Shown: in pieces, positions 1-11,071 of the stretch
Position numbering within the stretch: the stretch's first letter is position 1
How the letters are laid out: the number at the start of each line of letters is the position of its first letter
From: Berberis thunbergii
Taxonomy: Eukaryota; Streptophyta; Magnoliopsida; Ranunculales; Berberidaceae
Direction of reading: 5' to 3'
Length of the DNA stretch: 64,000 nucleotides
NCBI GenBank assembly: GCA_003290165.1
Contig: QNQO01000512.1
Coordinates: 434,001 to 498,000, forward strand
Made by a program: the position numbers and the translations under genes
Notes under the pieces: generated by a model
The model's input: only the letters and a program-made list of their open reading frames with translations
What the model was told of the DNA's origin: nothing
Database searches by the model: none

Positions 1-500
1 GGTTTTTCCTAATACTCCCCATCTGTCACTCTCATTTTCCCTACCCACCACCCTGGCACTCCTCCCCTTGTCATGTGAGATCTGCCACCACCATTTAAAA
101 TGTATTTACAAATTATATCAAAACAATGTAAAAACGTATGTCGAAATTATAAACCGTATATCAAGTTTTGGGATAAGGTCTATGCTTTGTAATGATCATT
201 TAATATTTTCCAACTCAAGAGGACCATTGTCAATAGACAAGAAGACTGAAGTCAAATCATGAAGACAGCCAAACCTATAAACACCAAGTCAAACCTATGA
301 AGACCAAGTCAAGCTAACAAGAAGAACTAAAAAGCAAGTCAAGTCAACAAATTAAAAGATAAAAATATCTACGAATGAAAGACTTTGAATTCAATTTCAA
401 CATTTGAATTTGAAGATATTACTAATGAGGAGGAAATAACTTAGCGGGGTTACTAGGACTTGGGTCTCTTTCTTTGGCGAGGCACCAAGTACATGTATAT
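1..500. other. No gene recognised; AT-rich intergenic DNA
   Basis: I see no supported gene. A loose 'aagtcaa' motif recurs around 240-350. The short open frames are uninformative. From about 420 the composition changes towards what may be organelle-derived sequence, but its source was not identified. Confidence 0.5.
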
Positions 501-730
501 TTACCAATTAACCAATTTCTAGACGCTGGAGTCGATCCTAAAGAAATCCCACTTCCTCATGAATTCATCTTGAATCAGGATCTTTTGGCTCAACTTTATC
601 CCAGTTTTTACCTTGAATTGGTCAAAATATACCAATCATAACAAAAATATACCCGAGCCGAATCATAACAAAATATGCCAATCATAACAAAATTTGTCAA
701 CAAAAATATACCTTGAATTGGTCAAAAATA

Positions 731-850
731 TTCTTTGCTAAATTACCAGAGGCTTACGCTATTTTCAATCGAATCATAGATTTTATGCCAATCATACATG
801 TGCTCTTTTTTCTCTTAGCCCTTGTTTGGCAAGCTGCTGTAAGTTTTTGA
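731..850 (+). pseudogene. psbK: psbK 3' fragment (photosystem II reaction centre protein K)
   Basis: The frame encodes the mature-protein region beginning [18 protein letters not shown] and running through [21 protein letters not shown], the known transmembrane part of PsbK, a small thylakoid subunit of photosystem II. The 5' end is missing: the sequence upstream is an AT-rich repeat built on 'accaatcataac'. The last arginine codon has become TGA at 848-850, directly before the ancestral TGA at 851-853, a C-to-T change. It has no use as a nuclear gene because it has no start and no transit peptide. Confidence 0.85.
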
Positions 851-1273
851 TGAGATCTTTAATTTGAATATTGTCCCATAAACATTCAGGATTTATTCAC
901 TAAAAAAATAATTCTAACAATTTATAAGATCAGACAAGTCTTATTTTATGAACCCTCGATTCAAACATCAAATCTCTTTGATAGGTGCGATGAATCTGGA
1001 TCATTTGATCATTTTGACCTTCCATTTTTAGTGAACAAGGACCCTACTGAGTCCCCCACAATAACTAATTGTAATAATAAATTGGTGGGTATGAAAGATA
1101 ATTTGGATATTGAAATAATATTGTTTTTATTAGACATTTCTACAAATTATTTCTTTATCTATAAACCACTTCATTTATATTTATTGGTTTGGGGTAAAAA
1201 AATAGTATAATATGTGGTCTAAAAATGGATAATCTATTCCCCTTTTCCTCAAACTTATCTTGGAGATTTTGTA

Positions 1274-1384
1274 ATGCGTACTCTCAAACTCTTCGTTTAC
1301 ACAGTAGTGATTTTCTTTGTTTCTCTCTTCATCTTCGGATTCCTATCTAACAATCCAGAGCGTAATCCTGGGCGTGAGGAATAA
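1274..1384 (+). pseudogene. psbI: psbI-like reading frame (photosystem II protein I), plastid copy in the nucleus
   Basis: An ATG-started frame of 36 residues reads [20 protein letters not shown] and ends in GREE then TAA. This is the full normal length of PsbI, a single-span thylakoid membrane protein of photosystem II. Compared with the usual plastid sequence it differs in a few residues (for example R2, N26 and E28), although the frame is open. It lies 143 bp before the trnS-GCU copy on the opposite strand, which is the normal plastid order. It is a NUPT copy and probably not expressed as a plastid protein. Confidence 0.85.
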
Positions 1385-1526
1385 AAAAGAAAGGACTATC
1401 ATTGTTTGATTTTTTTCATTTTCTTAAGATTTTCTTTATTCCAAATATTCAACTATGATAAAATAAATAAGGAATTCTATTATTTTTTTTTAAATTCGGA
1501 AGAAAATATCAAGTCATCAGAAGAAA

Positions 1527-1614
1527 CAGAAAGAGAGGGTTTCGAACCCTCGGTACAAATAACTTGTACAACGGATTAGCAATCCGCCGCTTCAGTCCAC
1601 TCAGCCATCTGTCC
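1527..1614 (-). pseudogene. trnS-GCU: trnS-GCU copy (plastid tRNA-Ser) in NUPT
   Basis: The 88-bp sequence read on the minus strand has the plastid tRNA-Ser pattern: D-loop 'tggctgagtgga', anticodon loop 'attgctaatc' with GCU, a long variable arm and the T-arm 'gggttcgaaaccc'. The length equals that of the plastid gene. The acceptor stem is damaged (GGACAGA facing TCTTTCT), which weakens pairing. As a nuclear copy it is most likely inactive. Confidence 0.88.
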
Positions 1615-1618
1615 CAAT

Positions 1619-2043
1619 TGAAAAGGGGATAATTTCTATGTTACCAATGAAGTAAAATTTCTTTTTCTTTATTCTATAGATTAAAAAAAATGATTTGTTT
1701 ATTAGCAAATCAACTCTAATTCCATTTAGATAATTAGATAAGGGGAATATCTCCAATAGAAGGAAAAAAAAAGTTAAATTCAATATTAAATAATAGAATA
1801 TTCGTGTGATTTCATCCGAAATGTCATTTCTTTTATTGAAAAAAAGGATAATTACTATGTTATTTCTTATTCTTTATTCTATAAAGAAAAATAAAATAAA
1901 AAATGATCCATTTATTAGCAAATCAATTCTAATTCCATTTAGATCATTAGATAGGGGGAATATCTCCAATAGAAGAAAAAAATTCAATATTAAATAATAG
2001 AATATCCTTGTGATTTCATCTGAAATATCCTTTCTTTTATTCC
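1619..2043. repeat. Tandem duplication of about 210 bp in the plastid-derived spacer
   Basis: Two diverged copies lie head to tail. The first begins 'tgaaaaggggataatttc' at 1619 and the second 'tgaaaaaaaggataatta' at 1837. Both contain the block 'ctaattccatttagat', then 'gaatatctccaatagaag', and end with 'tgtgatttcatc' and 'tttcttttatt'. The divergence suggests the duplication is old, either present in the donor plastome or formed after transfer. Confidence 0.8.
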
Positions 2044-2437
2044 CTTGTTTGGCCTGGTCAGTACCTAGCCAGGCTTTTTCTTGTTTTCTTCCATTGAATC
2101 ATTGATGAAATCATTTATCTGATTTTAAAACTTCAAAAATAGTAAGTTTTTTCTTTACTTATGGAGAAAAGTATTTCAAAGATTTTTGATACATGAAACC
2201 GAGATAGTTACCTTGAAGAAAATTCTAACGATACCATGGATACTTACGTTTCATTTTTCTAAAGGTGGGATAAAAGAGAAAACTGATTATTAATCCAAAT
2301 TCAAGTTTGAAACTCATAGAAATTAATTAACCTTTTCTGGTTAACCTGAGAAATATAAATAAGATGGATTTACGAAGAATCTTATTCTGTTCCATAGAGT
2401 GGATTAAGATGGTACACCAAAAAAATTATTGATTGTC

Positions 2438-2612
2438 GAGCCATATGAGGTAGGAAACTCTCAAGTACGATTCTAAGGAAAGGAATTGACCGACCTATTC
2501 TGACCGAGGAGAACATGCCATTCAACAAGGAGATTCTGAAATTGTAGAGTCTTGGATCACTCAAGCTGCTGAGTATTGGAAACAAGCTATAGCGCTTACT
2601 CCAGGTAATTAT
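2438..2612 (+). pseudogene. ycf3: ycf3 (pafI) intron 2 end and exon 3 fragment, NUPT
   Basis: At 2438-2473 'gagccatatgagg...gaaa...tcaagtacgattc' is the domain V hairpin of a plastid group II intron. It is followed by exon sequence (about 2500-2612) reading [20 protein letters not shown] and then [16 protein letters not shown]. This is the final TPR-containing exon of Ycf3, the photosystem I assembly factor. The exon is cut off after GNY, where unrelated sequence begins. The ORF on the opposite strand is a shadow. Confidence 0.85.
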
Positions 2613-2642
2613 ACATGCCCATGTGCTTGATGGACAAGTCAA

Positions 2643-4059
2643 TGTGACAAAGTACTTCTCAAAGTATCTTGCCCATATGACAAGGCATTTCTTTTATTTG
2701 AAAAAGAAATTCGAGCCAGGAAAAGTTGACTTTACCCCAAGATAGGTCATTTTAGCGAGCGACCACTATGATAAAGCAAGTAGAAGTTTTGATTCTAGTC
2801 GTTCTAAAAAGCAGATGGTGATGCAAGCAAGTCGAAATCACCCTATTCAGCTGAGCCTATAAATAGGGTTCAAACCATTCTCTTGGATTTATCTCTCAGG
2901 TCATCAAATTCTTGAAGCCATCATTCTATCCCTTTTTAGCATTCTTTTTTAGAGATCCATTCACCCACTCAAGACCTTATCCCTTGCGAGAGATTCATGG
3001 TGTTTTGGGAAGAAAAATTTCCTTTCTTCATCAGCTATTTGATTATCTAAACATAAGAGAGAAGAAAAGTGAAAAAAGGAATTTAAGGTTGTATTGGTAT
3101 ATACCTCATTGAATGAGAGAGTGAATGTAAAAGGAGTTTAAGTTTCTCATTCCGAGAAACGAGTGTCATTAGAAGAAAGAAAACCCTTTGAGTGTTAGCT
3201 TTTCTAAACTCACCTTCACCCATGTAGGTTCTTGAATTCGTTAGTGAATTCGTACGAGTAAGTGTCACCCTGATAATCCCAAGCAGGTGATAAGCCTTGG
3301 TTGTATTGCATCCAATGATAGTGTGATCCTTGGCTAATCAATGAGTCTCGCGAAGTACGAATATAAGATAAAGTTGTATTTTCAATATCTCAAGTACATA
3401 TCCATAAGACTTGGTTGTGGTCACATCGCATTGGTTTTCACTAAGGTGTTAGTAAGACTCACGTAGGAGAGCACTTTGTTCCCATGAGTATGCTTCGTAG
3501 GAATGCAGCGATTAGACTTGCAAGATTGTGGAATGTTGATTGTGAGTGGAGCTCTCGTTTGATCAAGCAACATAAACCTGAGGTTTGCGAGCCCTTTCCA
3601 CTAAGAAAATAGCTAGTCGGGGCCAATCAAACTCAGGTTTTCATGAACCTCGTTATACTGATTTTTTTGTTCGGCTTGCTTTCTTTTCCCCTTGACTATA
3701 ATTATTTTTTCATGCATGCTTAGGGAAGTTGTTTTTACCTTTTATAGCCTTTATTATGTGTATGTTCAACTTGCATGCTTAGGATTTCCTTGGGGGATTC
3801 TGCAAAAGGTTTTGAATTTGGTGTTCACATTCAAGTGAATCGACTAATTAAACTTGTGAACCTTGTAGTATTAACTCGTCTTGAGTTACAACATAAGCCA
3901 TCAATAAGTTTAGGTGAAGAATTCTAAAGTCGAATACTTCAAATTGCTTTCAAATCAAATTTGATTTTCAAAAAAGTTACTATTCACCCACTTTCTAGTC
4001 GATATAAGCCAAGTGTTAGTACACTATTTGTGAGTATTGTAACATACTTCACATTTTCA
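2643..4059 (+). mobile_element. Probable LTR (5' LTR or solo LTR) of a retrotransposon
   Basis: The block starts TGTGACAAAG and ends TTTTCA just before a primer-binding site at 4062. It contains a good TATA box, 'ctataaatag', at about 2857-2866. No partner LTR was found in the window, so the 5' edge and the family are inferred from the TG...CA termini only. The small open frames inside are not genes. Confidence 0.5.
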
Positions 4060-4061
4060 AT

Positions 4062-4073
4062 TGGTATCAGAGC
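4062..4073 (+). promoter_or_regulatory. Retrotransposon primer-binding site (initiator tRNA-Met), interrupted
   Basis: The sequence 'tggtatcagagc' is the usual plant LTR-retrotransposon minus-strand primer site complementary to the 3' end of initiator tRNA-Met. It sits two bases after the proposed LTR end. The hAT-like element begins directly after it, so the site is physically split from the leader. Confidence 0.75.
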
Positions 4074-5012
4074 TAGGGCTGCTAAATAATCGATTGAACT
4101 AAACTTAAAATTTTGGTTCGGTCCGCATTTTTGATCAGTTCTGTGTATTATTTAAAAACCAGTGATATTGGTTTGGTTTATGTGTTGGGAAGTTAGTATT
4201 TTACACCAAGACTAATATTGACATACTTCGTACAACCTCATCTACTAAAAGAATACCCTTAAAACAATATTAATATAGTACACCTTTGGACAACCATTTT
4301 CCATTTTGCCTAAATAAAAGATAAGAAAAAAACTACTAGAATATTCATAGAAATGATTTCCCATGGCAATTAACTTTTGCAGTAGCTAGAGTAACTTACT
4401 TAAGTAGTATGTCACACCATCGATGACACACGAAAAAACTAAATCCAATTTGGATTGACTATATACTCTATCATGTACCTCACTTTTCCCTTGGCAGTTT
4501 ATGAATTGTATTACTATTACTTGAAAGATGAAACTCCTTCCATAGATATCTTGGTTTCTGAAGCAAAATTGGGAAGGGTTTTTTTTTTTTTTTTTTTTTT
4601 TAGATGGTGGTTTGATGTTGGAGAAAGTGGTGGCGGTGGTAGCGGAGGAAGGGAGGAAGATTTTGCTGGATAAGGAAGAAAATGGTTCAACTAAATTCAA
4701 GGCTTATTTGCTATGATCTACAGTTTGCTAACTTGTTGAGTTTTATGCCTACAATCTATCATATCTTTAAGTTTTCGAGTTTCCTTTTGGATCTACCTTC
4801 TTTTTCCAGTCCTTATTCAACAATAGTACAATTACGTGATTAGTGCAAAATCCAATAATCAATGCAGACTGACCAGAACCGAATGCAAGCTGACTATAAT
4901 AGTTTCTTGTATTGTGGTTCTATTTTGATGTGGACAAAACAAAAACGGACAACTTTGGTTCGATCAACGGTTTCATGGTAAAACCGATCTGACTGAAATA
5001 TGAACAACTCTA
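4074..5012 (+). mobile_element. Non-autonomous hAT-like element
   Basis: The 5' end TAGGGCTGCTAAATA and the reverse complement of the 3' end TAGAGTTGTTCATATT are imperfect inverted repeats of the hAT pattern. Both continue into A/T-rich sequence with 'ggttcggtc'-like motifs. The flanking 8-bp sequences are 'atcagagc' and 'attagacc' (6 of 8 identical), a decayed target duplication. No transposase is visible. A run of 22 T and a GGT-rich stretch lie inside; the ORFs at 4386-4700 come from these. Confidence 0.65.
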
Positions 5013-5278
5013 ATTAGACCAAAGTTGATCGTGTGAGTGCATGTTATGGCTAATTTTTTGGAGATTTTTCTTACTTATGACATTATGTGTGATTTTATTG
5101 ATGCATTGATATATGATAAAATGTAGTTCATGCTCGAAAAGATGATGATGTTAATGATTTGTTATATTCTATTCATGATAGAAATGATTTAGCATGTTGC
5201 ATTAATAATATGCCATACGGAAAACGAAAGAGTTCTTAACTTTTCATTAGCATCGTTTCCATTTAAAAACTCAGAGAG

Positions 5279-6475
5279 ATGGTGACCACTAGGTCACGCA
5301 ACAACGGAGAACAAGGGGACACATCAAATGCTTCGGTTGGCGTAGCACCGCCGCTTTCAACGGCTTCGGTCATGAACGAACACCCGACTCACACTCTCAC
5401 AAAGATAATAGCAACGACAGACCCCCAGAATCGATACGTTGGCATCTCAAATACAGCAAATCGCCAAGGCGGTGGAGGCTCTCACTCTACAAAATTCACC
5501 ACCTGCCAATGGAGACTAGGAGCAGTGCGGACCTCCACCTCCAAAAGATGATGGGGAGCAAGCATAGGAGAGCCAAGCATTGCTAGTTCTCATTGGACTA
5601 AGGGAGGCCACCCAGCTAACGCAGGGCAAAAAGGTCGCCCCTAGGAACCCCCTCCATAGAGAGGGCACGATTCAGACGTATTGTACCGCCTCTCCGTCCC
5701 ACCATTTGTGGATCAAATCATGAATGAGGCCCTCTCGAGGAACATCACTACCCCGAAACTTGACTCCTATGATGGAACCATTGATCCTTTCAACCACTTG
5801 TGCCATTACTAGCACATAACGGCCCTTAAAGAAGGATCTGAGTCCGTCATGTGCAGAACATTTCCCACCACTCTGAAAAGCTTAGCATTGACGTGGTTCC
5901 ATAGCCCTTCCTCGAAATCAATCGATTCCTTCAAAATGGTGGCAAAGAAATTCTTGACACATTTCGTCGAGAGCCTGGGTTTTCGCAAAGGTCCGTACTA
6001 CATACTCTTCCTAAGGAAGAGGTCTAGCAAGACATTTTGAGAGTATGTCACACACTTCAACAATGAGCTGACCCTCGTCGACAGGTGTAGCAATGATACA
6101 GCCGTGACGCCCTTCACTGCGGGCCTCAAAGAGGGACAAATCTACGAGGACCTCACCTTGGAGCCCCATCTGGACATGATGGAGCTCCTCAAGAGTGTTC
6201 GAAGACACATCACTCTGGAGGAGTCGAGGACCATTAAAAGGGAAACCAAAAGGGACAAGAAGCCTTCCGCTCCTAGGGACAAGAAGAAGGGAAAGAGACG
6301 TGAGAATGAGGAACGAAGCAAAAGGAAGTGTAGTGACAACAGGCTGGACCCTGGACGGTTCAGGCCATATAAATCATCCAACTACGTTGGATCCAGAGCT
6401 ATGACACCCCTAAATGCTAGCCTGTTAGATGTACTGAACTCCATGAAAAGGTGGGAGGAACTGAAGTGGCCCTAG
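5279..6475 (+). pseudogene. Ty3/gypsy gag remnant (Tat-type)
   Basis: The frame begins MVTTRSRNNGEQGD, a typical start for gag of large plant gypsy elements. After frameshifts the capsid region appears at 5849-6040 (CRTFPTTLKSLALTWFHS, then SIDSFKMVAKKFLTHF) and continues at 6104-6475 with FTAGLKEGQIYEDLTLEP, LLKSVRRHITLEES and a basic Lys/Arg-rich tail. Gag builds the virus-like particle that packages element RNA. At least three frames are needed to follow it, so it is inactive. The basic tail is followed by protease sequence, as in Tat-lineage elements. Confidence 0.75.
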
Positions 6476-6676
6476 AAGACACACGAAGACCCCTCAAAAT
6501 GTGACAATGGCAAGTACTGCGCATACCACAAGGAGGACGGCCATAACACCAATGATAGTAAGAGTATGATGTATGAGGCTGAGTACTAGATCCACAGAGG
6601 CAAACTGAAAGAATTCTCGAACTCTGGGAAGCAACCATAACAAACCAAGGATAAGGGGGAGTCAATTAAAGAAATA

Positions 6677-7354
6677 GTGAAGGAGACTCCGGGGATAATA
6701 TACGTCCTTCATGGAGTCGGACCGAATGAAAATCAGTCATTCAGGTCCCGAAAGCGAACTCTACATGATATGCAGACCCAACTCGCAGATGAGGACAGAC
6801 ACATCTGCCACTCAAGGATTCATAACCCCATTCCCACCTTGCCCTTTACGGACAAAGACCTCGAAGGAGTTCGAGAGCCACATAACGACACCCTAGTCAT
6901 CTCAGTCTCCATAGCAAAGTGGGTGGTAAAGAGAGTTCTAGTGCACACAAGAAGCTCGCTCAACATTCTGTTCTACAACACGCTACACAGCATGGACCTC
7001 GAGGAAGAAAACTCGACGTCTTCATAACACCTGCTGATAGGATTCAGTGGGGAGAAATGTTTGCCCATTAGAAAGATAAGGTTAGCTATGGTGACAGGAG
7101 AACCGCAGTTGAGGAAGGTCATATTTTTGTACTTCATGGTGGTAAAGGCACCATCATCCTACAATCTCATCATGAAAAGACAATGGCTCCACCGGATGGA
7201 AGTAGTGGTCTCCACCCTTCACCAATATGTTAAGAATACAGCTAACCACTCTGAAGGAACAATACGTGGAGATCAACCTACGACACGAGGCTGCCATTAC
7301 GCCGCACTGAAACAGATAGAATGCTCCCAGAATAAGCTGCATCCAGCAAAATAG
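6677..7354 (+). pseudogene. Ty3/gypsy aspartic protease region remnant (Tat-type)
   Basis: Residues HNDTLVISVSIAKWVVKRVL followed by VHTRSSLNILF match the retropepsin segment in which the active site should read D-T-G. Here Asp is replaced by His and Gly by Arg, so catalysis is lost. The following frame (7061-7354) holds the conserved downstream region: VVKAPSSYNLIMKRQWLH and, later, RGDQPTTRGCHYAALKQ. No reverse transcriptase or integrase follows; pol is deleted. This fits a large non-autonomous Tat derivative. Confidence 0.75.
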
Positions 7355-7554
7355 CCTGACCCAGTGTCGGGCCAAACGACGGCAAAGACATCACTTTCAA
7401 GCAGTACAGGAGTAATAAGCTCTTTCGCCCCACGAAATGAAAAGACCATTGCAGGCGAGAACATATCCCCCCGAAATTCCGTCGGCTTGGAGATCCACCC
7501 CTCTACAAGGTTACTCTTTAGTAACCTATGTAACGCCTCAACAGTCCGCTAAGT

Positions 7555-9370
7555 GATCCGCGAGAGCAACCCGAATTCACTTCAAGGCCAGGATCAATTT
7601 CTCTCCGTCGACAATTACTTTGATTTAAGTCATTTGTTTTGCTTTTCTTAGTCAATATTGAGTTTTAGTTCTTAAAAGACTTATGTTATTAGAAATCATT
7701 TAAGAAATAAAGGATGAATTACAAAAACAAACTCTATTGATTATTGGAAAAATGTAACAACAAGCACCTTGAAACAAATACAAAAAACTACATACTACAA
7801 GCATCTGAATACAGTGCAACACGAAGTAAAAGACTTGTTTTAGACAACTCTAATACGAGAAGCATCCTAAGGAAACTTGCAAACCGTTTGAAGCGAGTAA
7901 TCCGCGTATGAAAACAAAGAACGAAATTCGCTCGGCCCTTTCCCAAGATAAAGACGAGGTGCAAGAGGGGATTGTTAGGATAGAGCAGTCAGATTGCTCT
8001 GTCAAATCACTTCAGGAAAGTGTTCATACTACAACATTGTAGACCTCACAATGGGCCACTGATTTCTTCAAGAGACATCCCATCCCCTTTCCAACTTCCT
8101 AAAACAACTTGGAAGAAGGCATATGAGGATGGCCACAAGCAGTGACGCAGCCACAGTCTCACAGTGCTATTAAGAGAGACCATTTTTCCCATATGCGATA
8201 CTAGGAATGACTGAGAGATACCACTTCCGGAAGCATCGCACATTGACCAACACTTCGATCAACCATTGGTTAGCATCGAAAGCCTAGCACATGAAGGCAC
8301 ACGTGGTACGGTGTAACACAAAGGCATCTCCCTTGGTAGGAAATTTGTACTACTTTTCCGCGATGTTAGAAAAAATTACGAGACCTCAGCAGATCAACTA
8401 CATCCCACCCATAACAGGTGAGCACGCATAACAATAACTATCACTGTGCCTGATCAGTGCAAATGTTAGAACATTCGGAAACTCTAGATACTGAGATCCA
8501 CCTTTAGCCATTGGAAAACCCAAAACATTTTCATTCGGAGACTCCAAACACAAAGATCTACCACCAACCTTTGGAAAACCCAAAGCATTTTCTTCAACCT
8601 TTGGAAAATCCAAAGCGTTATCTTCCAGCAAGAACATTACAGGAGATAAGTGAAAGATAGTGCTTACAACGATTGGAAAATGCCACTATATAAACATGAT
8701 GGTTCACCAAGGGGGCACTCCAGCATTAACTGCCAAGCATTAGATACCGTATGGGAAACGTGGAGGCAACGGTTCCCGAAGAAGTTGTGCAGACCACGTC
8801 AATCAAGTTGATGGCGTTGCACGCAACCCATCAATTGAGGGGGAGTAGCCGATACTCAACCGTCACACAGCCTACGTCATACATGTGTTACAGTGCGATC
8901 TACACTATACACAGTGCAGTATGTAGGAAACCCTAGCCCTTTCTCTGTGAGCCCATGGGCTCATCCTATCATTCAAACAACATTTTGTCACATGCTTGGA
9001 ATGAGCACGAGAAATTTTAGTCAACTCTAACATACGTATCATACCTACAAATCACCAGCTGATTTAAGGTAACTTCCTCCACACCATGCACCATGTTGAT
9101 GGACCAGGTTCGTATGCCCTCAAATGGGCGGAACCCCTCTCCAACCAAGTAAGCTTAGTCAGCCTAAGCTGATGACAAAGGCTTTTGGTATCACCCGACA
9201 CCTTGTCCGTTCAGCGCGGATCTCGATGGTTCAGGAAGAGGGAATCTAAACAGCGTTATCATGCCTGGTGATGATGACTTGCCAGGGATCATTGCCCCCT
9301 TCGCAGTCAATGATCCTCAAACCTAATCAGGTAAGCCTAGTTGGTGACGATTAGCAACGAAAGGTTCTGA
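7555..9370. other. Non-coding interior of the Tat-type element
   Basis: No coding domain is recognisable. The DNA is less AT-rich than the flanks and looks like the long non-coding 3' region of Tat-lineage retrotransposons. Around 8510-8635 a block of about 31 bp built on 'cctttggaaaacccaaagc' is repeated two to three times. Confidence 0.5.
8510..8635. repeat. Short minisatellite (about 31-bp unit)
   Basis: The phrase 'ttggaaaacccaaa(a/g)cattttc' occurs at about 8512, 8571 and 8601, the last two in direct tandem with small changes. It lies within the non-coding part of the gypsy remnant. Confidence 0.6.
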
Positions 9371-9403
9371 TCAAAACCCAGACCCGTAGCCCTCACTGCG
9401 CTG

Positions 9404-9940
9404 GTGTAGATGGTTTGGAAGGTGGGAGCCTAGTCAGTTTCGAACTGATTCTGACGGCTCAGCATGAGACCACGGCTTTTCAGTGTGGGCGCCAAATTAC
9501 AAACCCTGGACTTGTAACCCCCACTGCGTGGGTGTAGATAGTCTAGAAGGTGGGAGCCAAGTCAGCTACAACTTGATTCCAACTACTCGCCATGGTACAA
9601 CTGCTTTTCAGCGTGGTCGTCAAAAAACTCCTAAATTTGTAGCTTGATGCGCACAGGTGTAGATGATTTGGAATCCTGAATTGATTTTGATGGCTTGCCA
9701 TGGGACCAATGCTTTTCAGCCTGGTCGCCAAACCCTTCTCTAAAATTCGTAGCCCCCACCAGGCGGGAAGGGTGTAGATGGTTCGAAAGGTGGGAGCCTA
9801 GACAGTCTTGAACTGATTCCAACTATTTGCCACGGGACCATTGCTTTTCAGCCAAGTCACCAAACTTTTACTCCCCGAATATGTAGTCCACTTTGCTTGG
9901 TCATAAATGATTCCAAAGGTGGGAGTCTTAAGCAGGTGGC
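9404..9940. repeat. Tandem array of about 125-bp units in the Tat 3' region
   Basis: The landmark 'gtgtagatggtttggaagg' or a variant begins at 9404, 9532, 9657, 9772 and 9901, giving spacings of 128, 125, 115 and 129 bp. Each unit also contains 'gaactgattccaact', 'gccatgggacca' and 'gcttttcagc(c/g)tggtcgccaaa'. Five diverged copies are visible. Tandem arrays in the region between pol and the 3' LTR are a known property of Tat-lineage elements and can seed satellites. Confidence 0.85.
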
Positions 9941-9944
9941 CATG

Positions 9945-11071
9945 CAATTTTTTGCCCTCCTTCAAAACAGGGGTCGCAAACATGAATCTAACTGGGTCAG
10001 TGTCTTCACGCCCAAATGATCTGACATTCTAATGTCAACAAAGGCCCCTCACACTGATACAAAGATCGTACAACCAATGCCCAGATAAAAGCTACTTAGG
10101 ATGCCAGCCCAATCTTACGGTGCCTAACTCGGCATAAACGCTCTGACACATACTTTCGGCTATCACAACTCGCTTATAGCAACAACTACAGCCGACCGGT
10201 CAAATAGGCATGGTAAGCCTCAAGCAACCTACGTTGGGGACAAGATACATCTCGGGTGACTCAACTCCCAACTAAATTATTCGCAACATGCCCACTATCG
10301 AACATGACTACACAACAATGACTTTGAGTCATTTGCAACACAAAGTGGTCAAGCCCTCTATCGAAGACAGACCAATCAATGTCCTATTGATTCAACCATC
10401 CTATGTTAAAACAAAAGGACAGGGCGAAATGAAAAACATGCAATAGAGACAACAAACACAAAACGGATAAAATTGTTTCATTAATGGTCAAAACGAAAAG
10501 GGGTACAAACACACAAAGTTTAATCCTTACCAGGAGAAGGTATAGAAATGGAAGAGCTAAGGCTAATGGAAAAAGGTGCAAGAGTCACGTCCACGCACGC
10601 CACGGCCTGGACATCAAGGCTCAAACTATCTTCTTTGCCCGATGACGCAAAGGTAACAGACAAGTCTACATACGACATCTTCTTATAGCGGTCGAGATCA
10701 CACTTTGGATGCTTCTCCTTCATCAGCACCAGCAGCTCGAGTTGGCCATGTACAACCTAGCAGAACTCACATTTGCCTTGTTCCTGAAGAAACTCTTCTT
10801 CTCACACCTTTGCATCAATAAGTTCACAATCCAATAGCTCTAACTTGTACATCAGCGAGTCAACCTGAGACAACTCTGTGGCGAAACTACTATTCACAGC
10901 ACTAAGCTCATGCCACTCTAATTTGTGTTGGTCCTCAGCCTTCTTCACATCTCGAGCATAGAACTCGACATCGGATTCCAACTAGTGCTTCTCAGCAACC
11001 CAGTCGACTTTTTTCAAAACACTCTCTTCAGCAAGAGACCGCAGTTCAGAACACGCCTTAGCCACAACTTC
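9945..11071. other. Non-coding interior of the Tat-type element
   Basis: No gene was recognised. The sequence lies between the 125-bp array and the antisense coiled-coil ORF. Minus-strand codon use suggests a decayed continuation of that ORF (for example around 10740-11070), but stops interrupt it. Confidence 0.45.

Larger units (their letters stand above)
731..2612. other. Plastid-derived nuclear insertion (NUPT), rearranged mosaic
   Basis: Three recognisable plastid loci lie in order: psbK 3' part, psbI and trnS-GCU, as in the large single-copy region. They are followed by the 3' end of a group II intron and exon 3 of ycf3, which in normal plastomes lies tens of kilobases away. The loci carry substitutions that an active plastid gene would not keep, for example a stop in psbK and mismatches in the tRNA acceptor stem. 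The block is flanked by nuclear retroelement sequence. It is therefore a decayed, joined nuclear copy. Its outer limits are uncertain, since plastid spacers are hard to recognise by eye. Confidence 0.85.

Noticed and set aside
1527..1614. Functional tRNA-Ser gene
   Set aside because: The anticodon arm is intact, but the acceptor stem is mismatched and the neighbours are decayed plastid DNA, so it is listed as a pseudogene.
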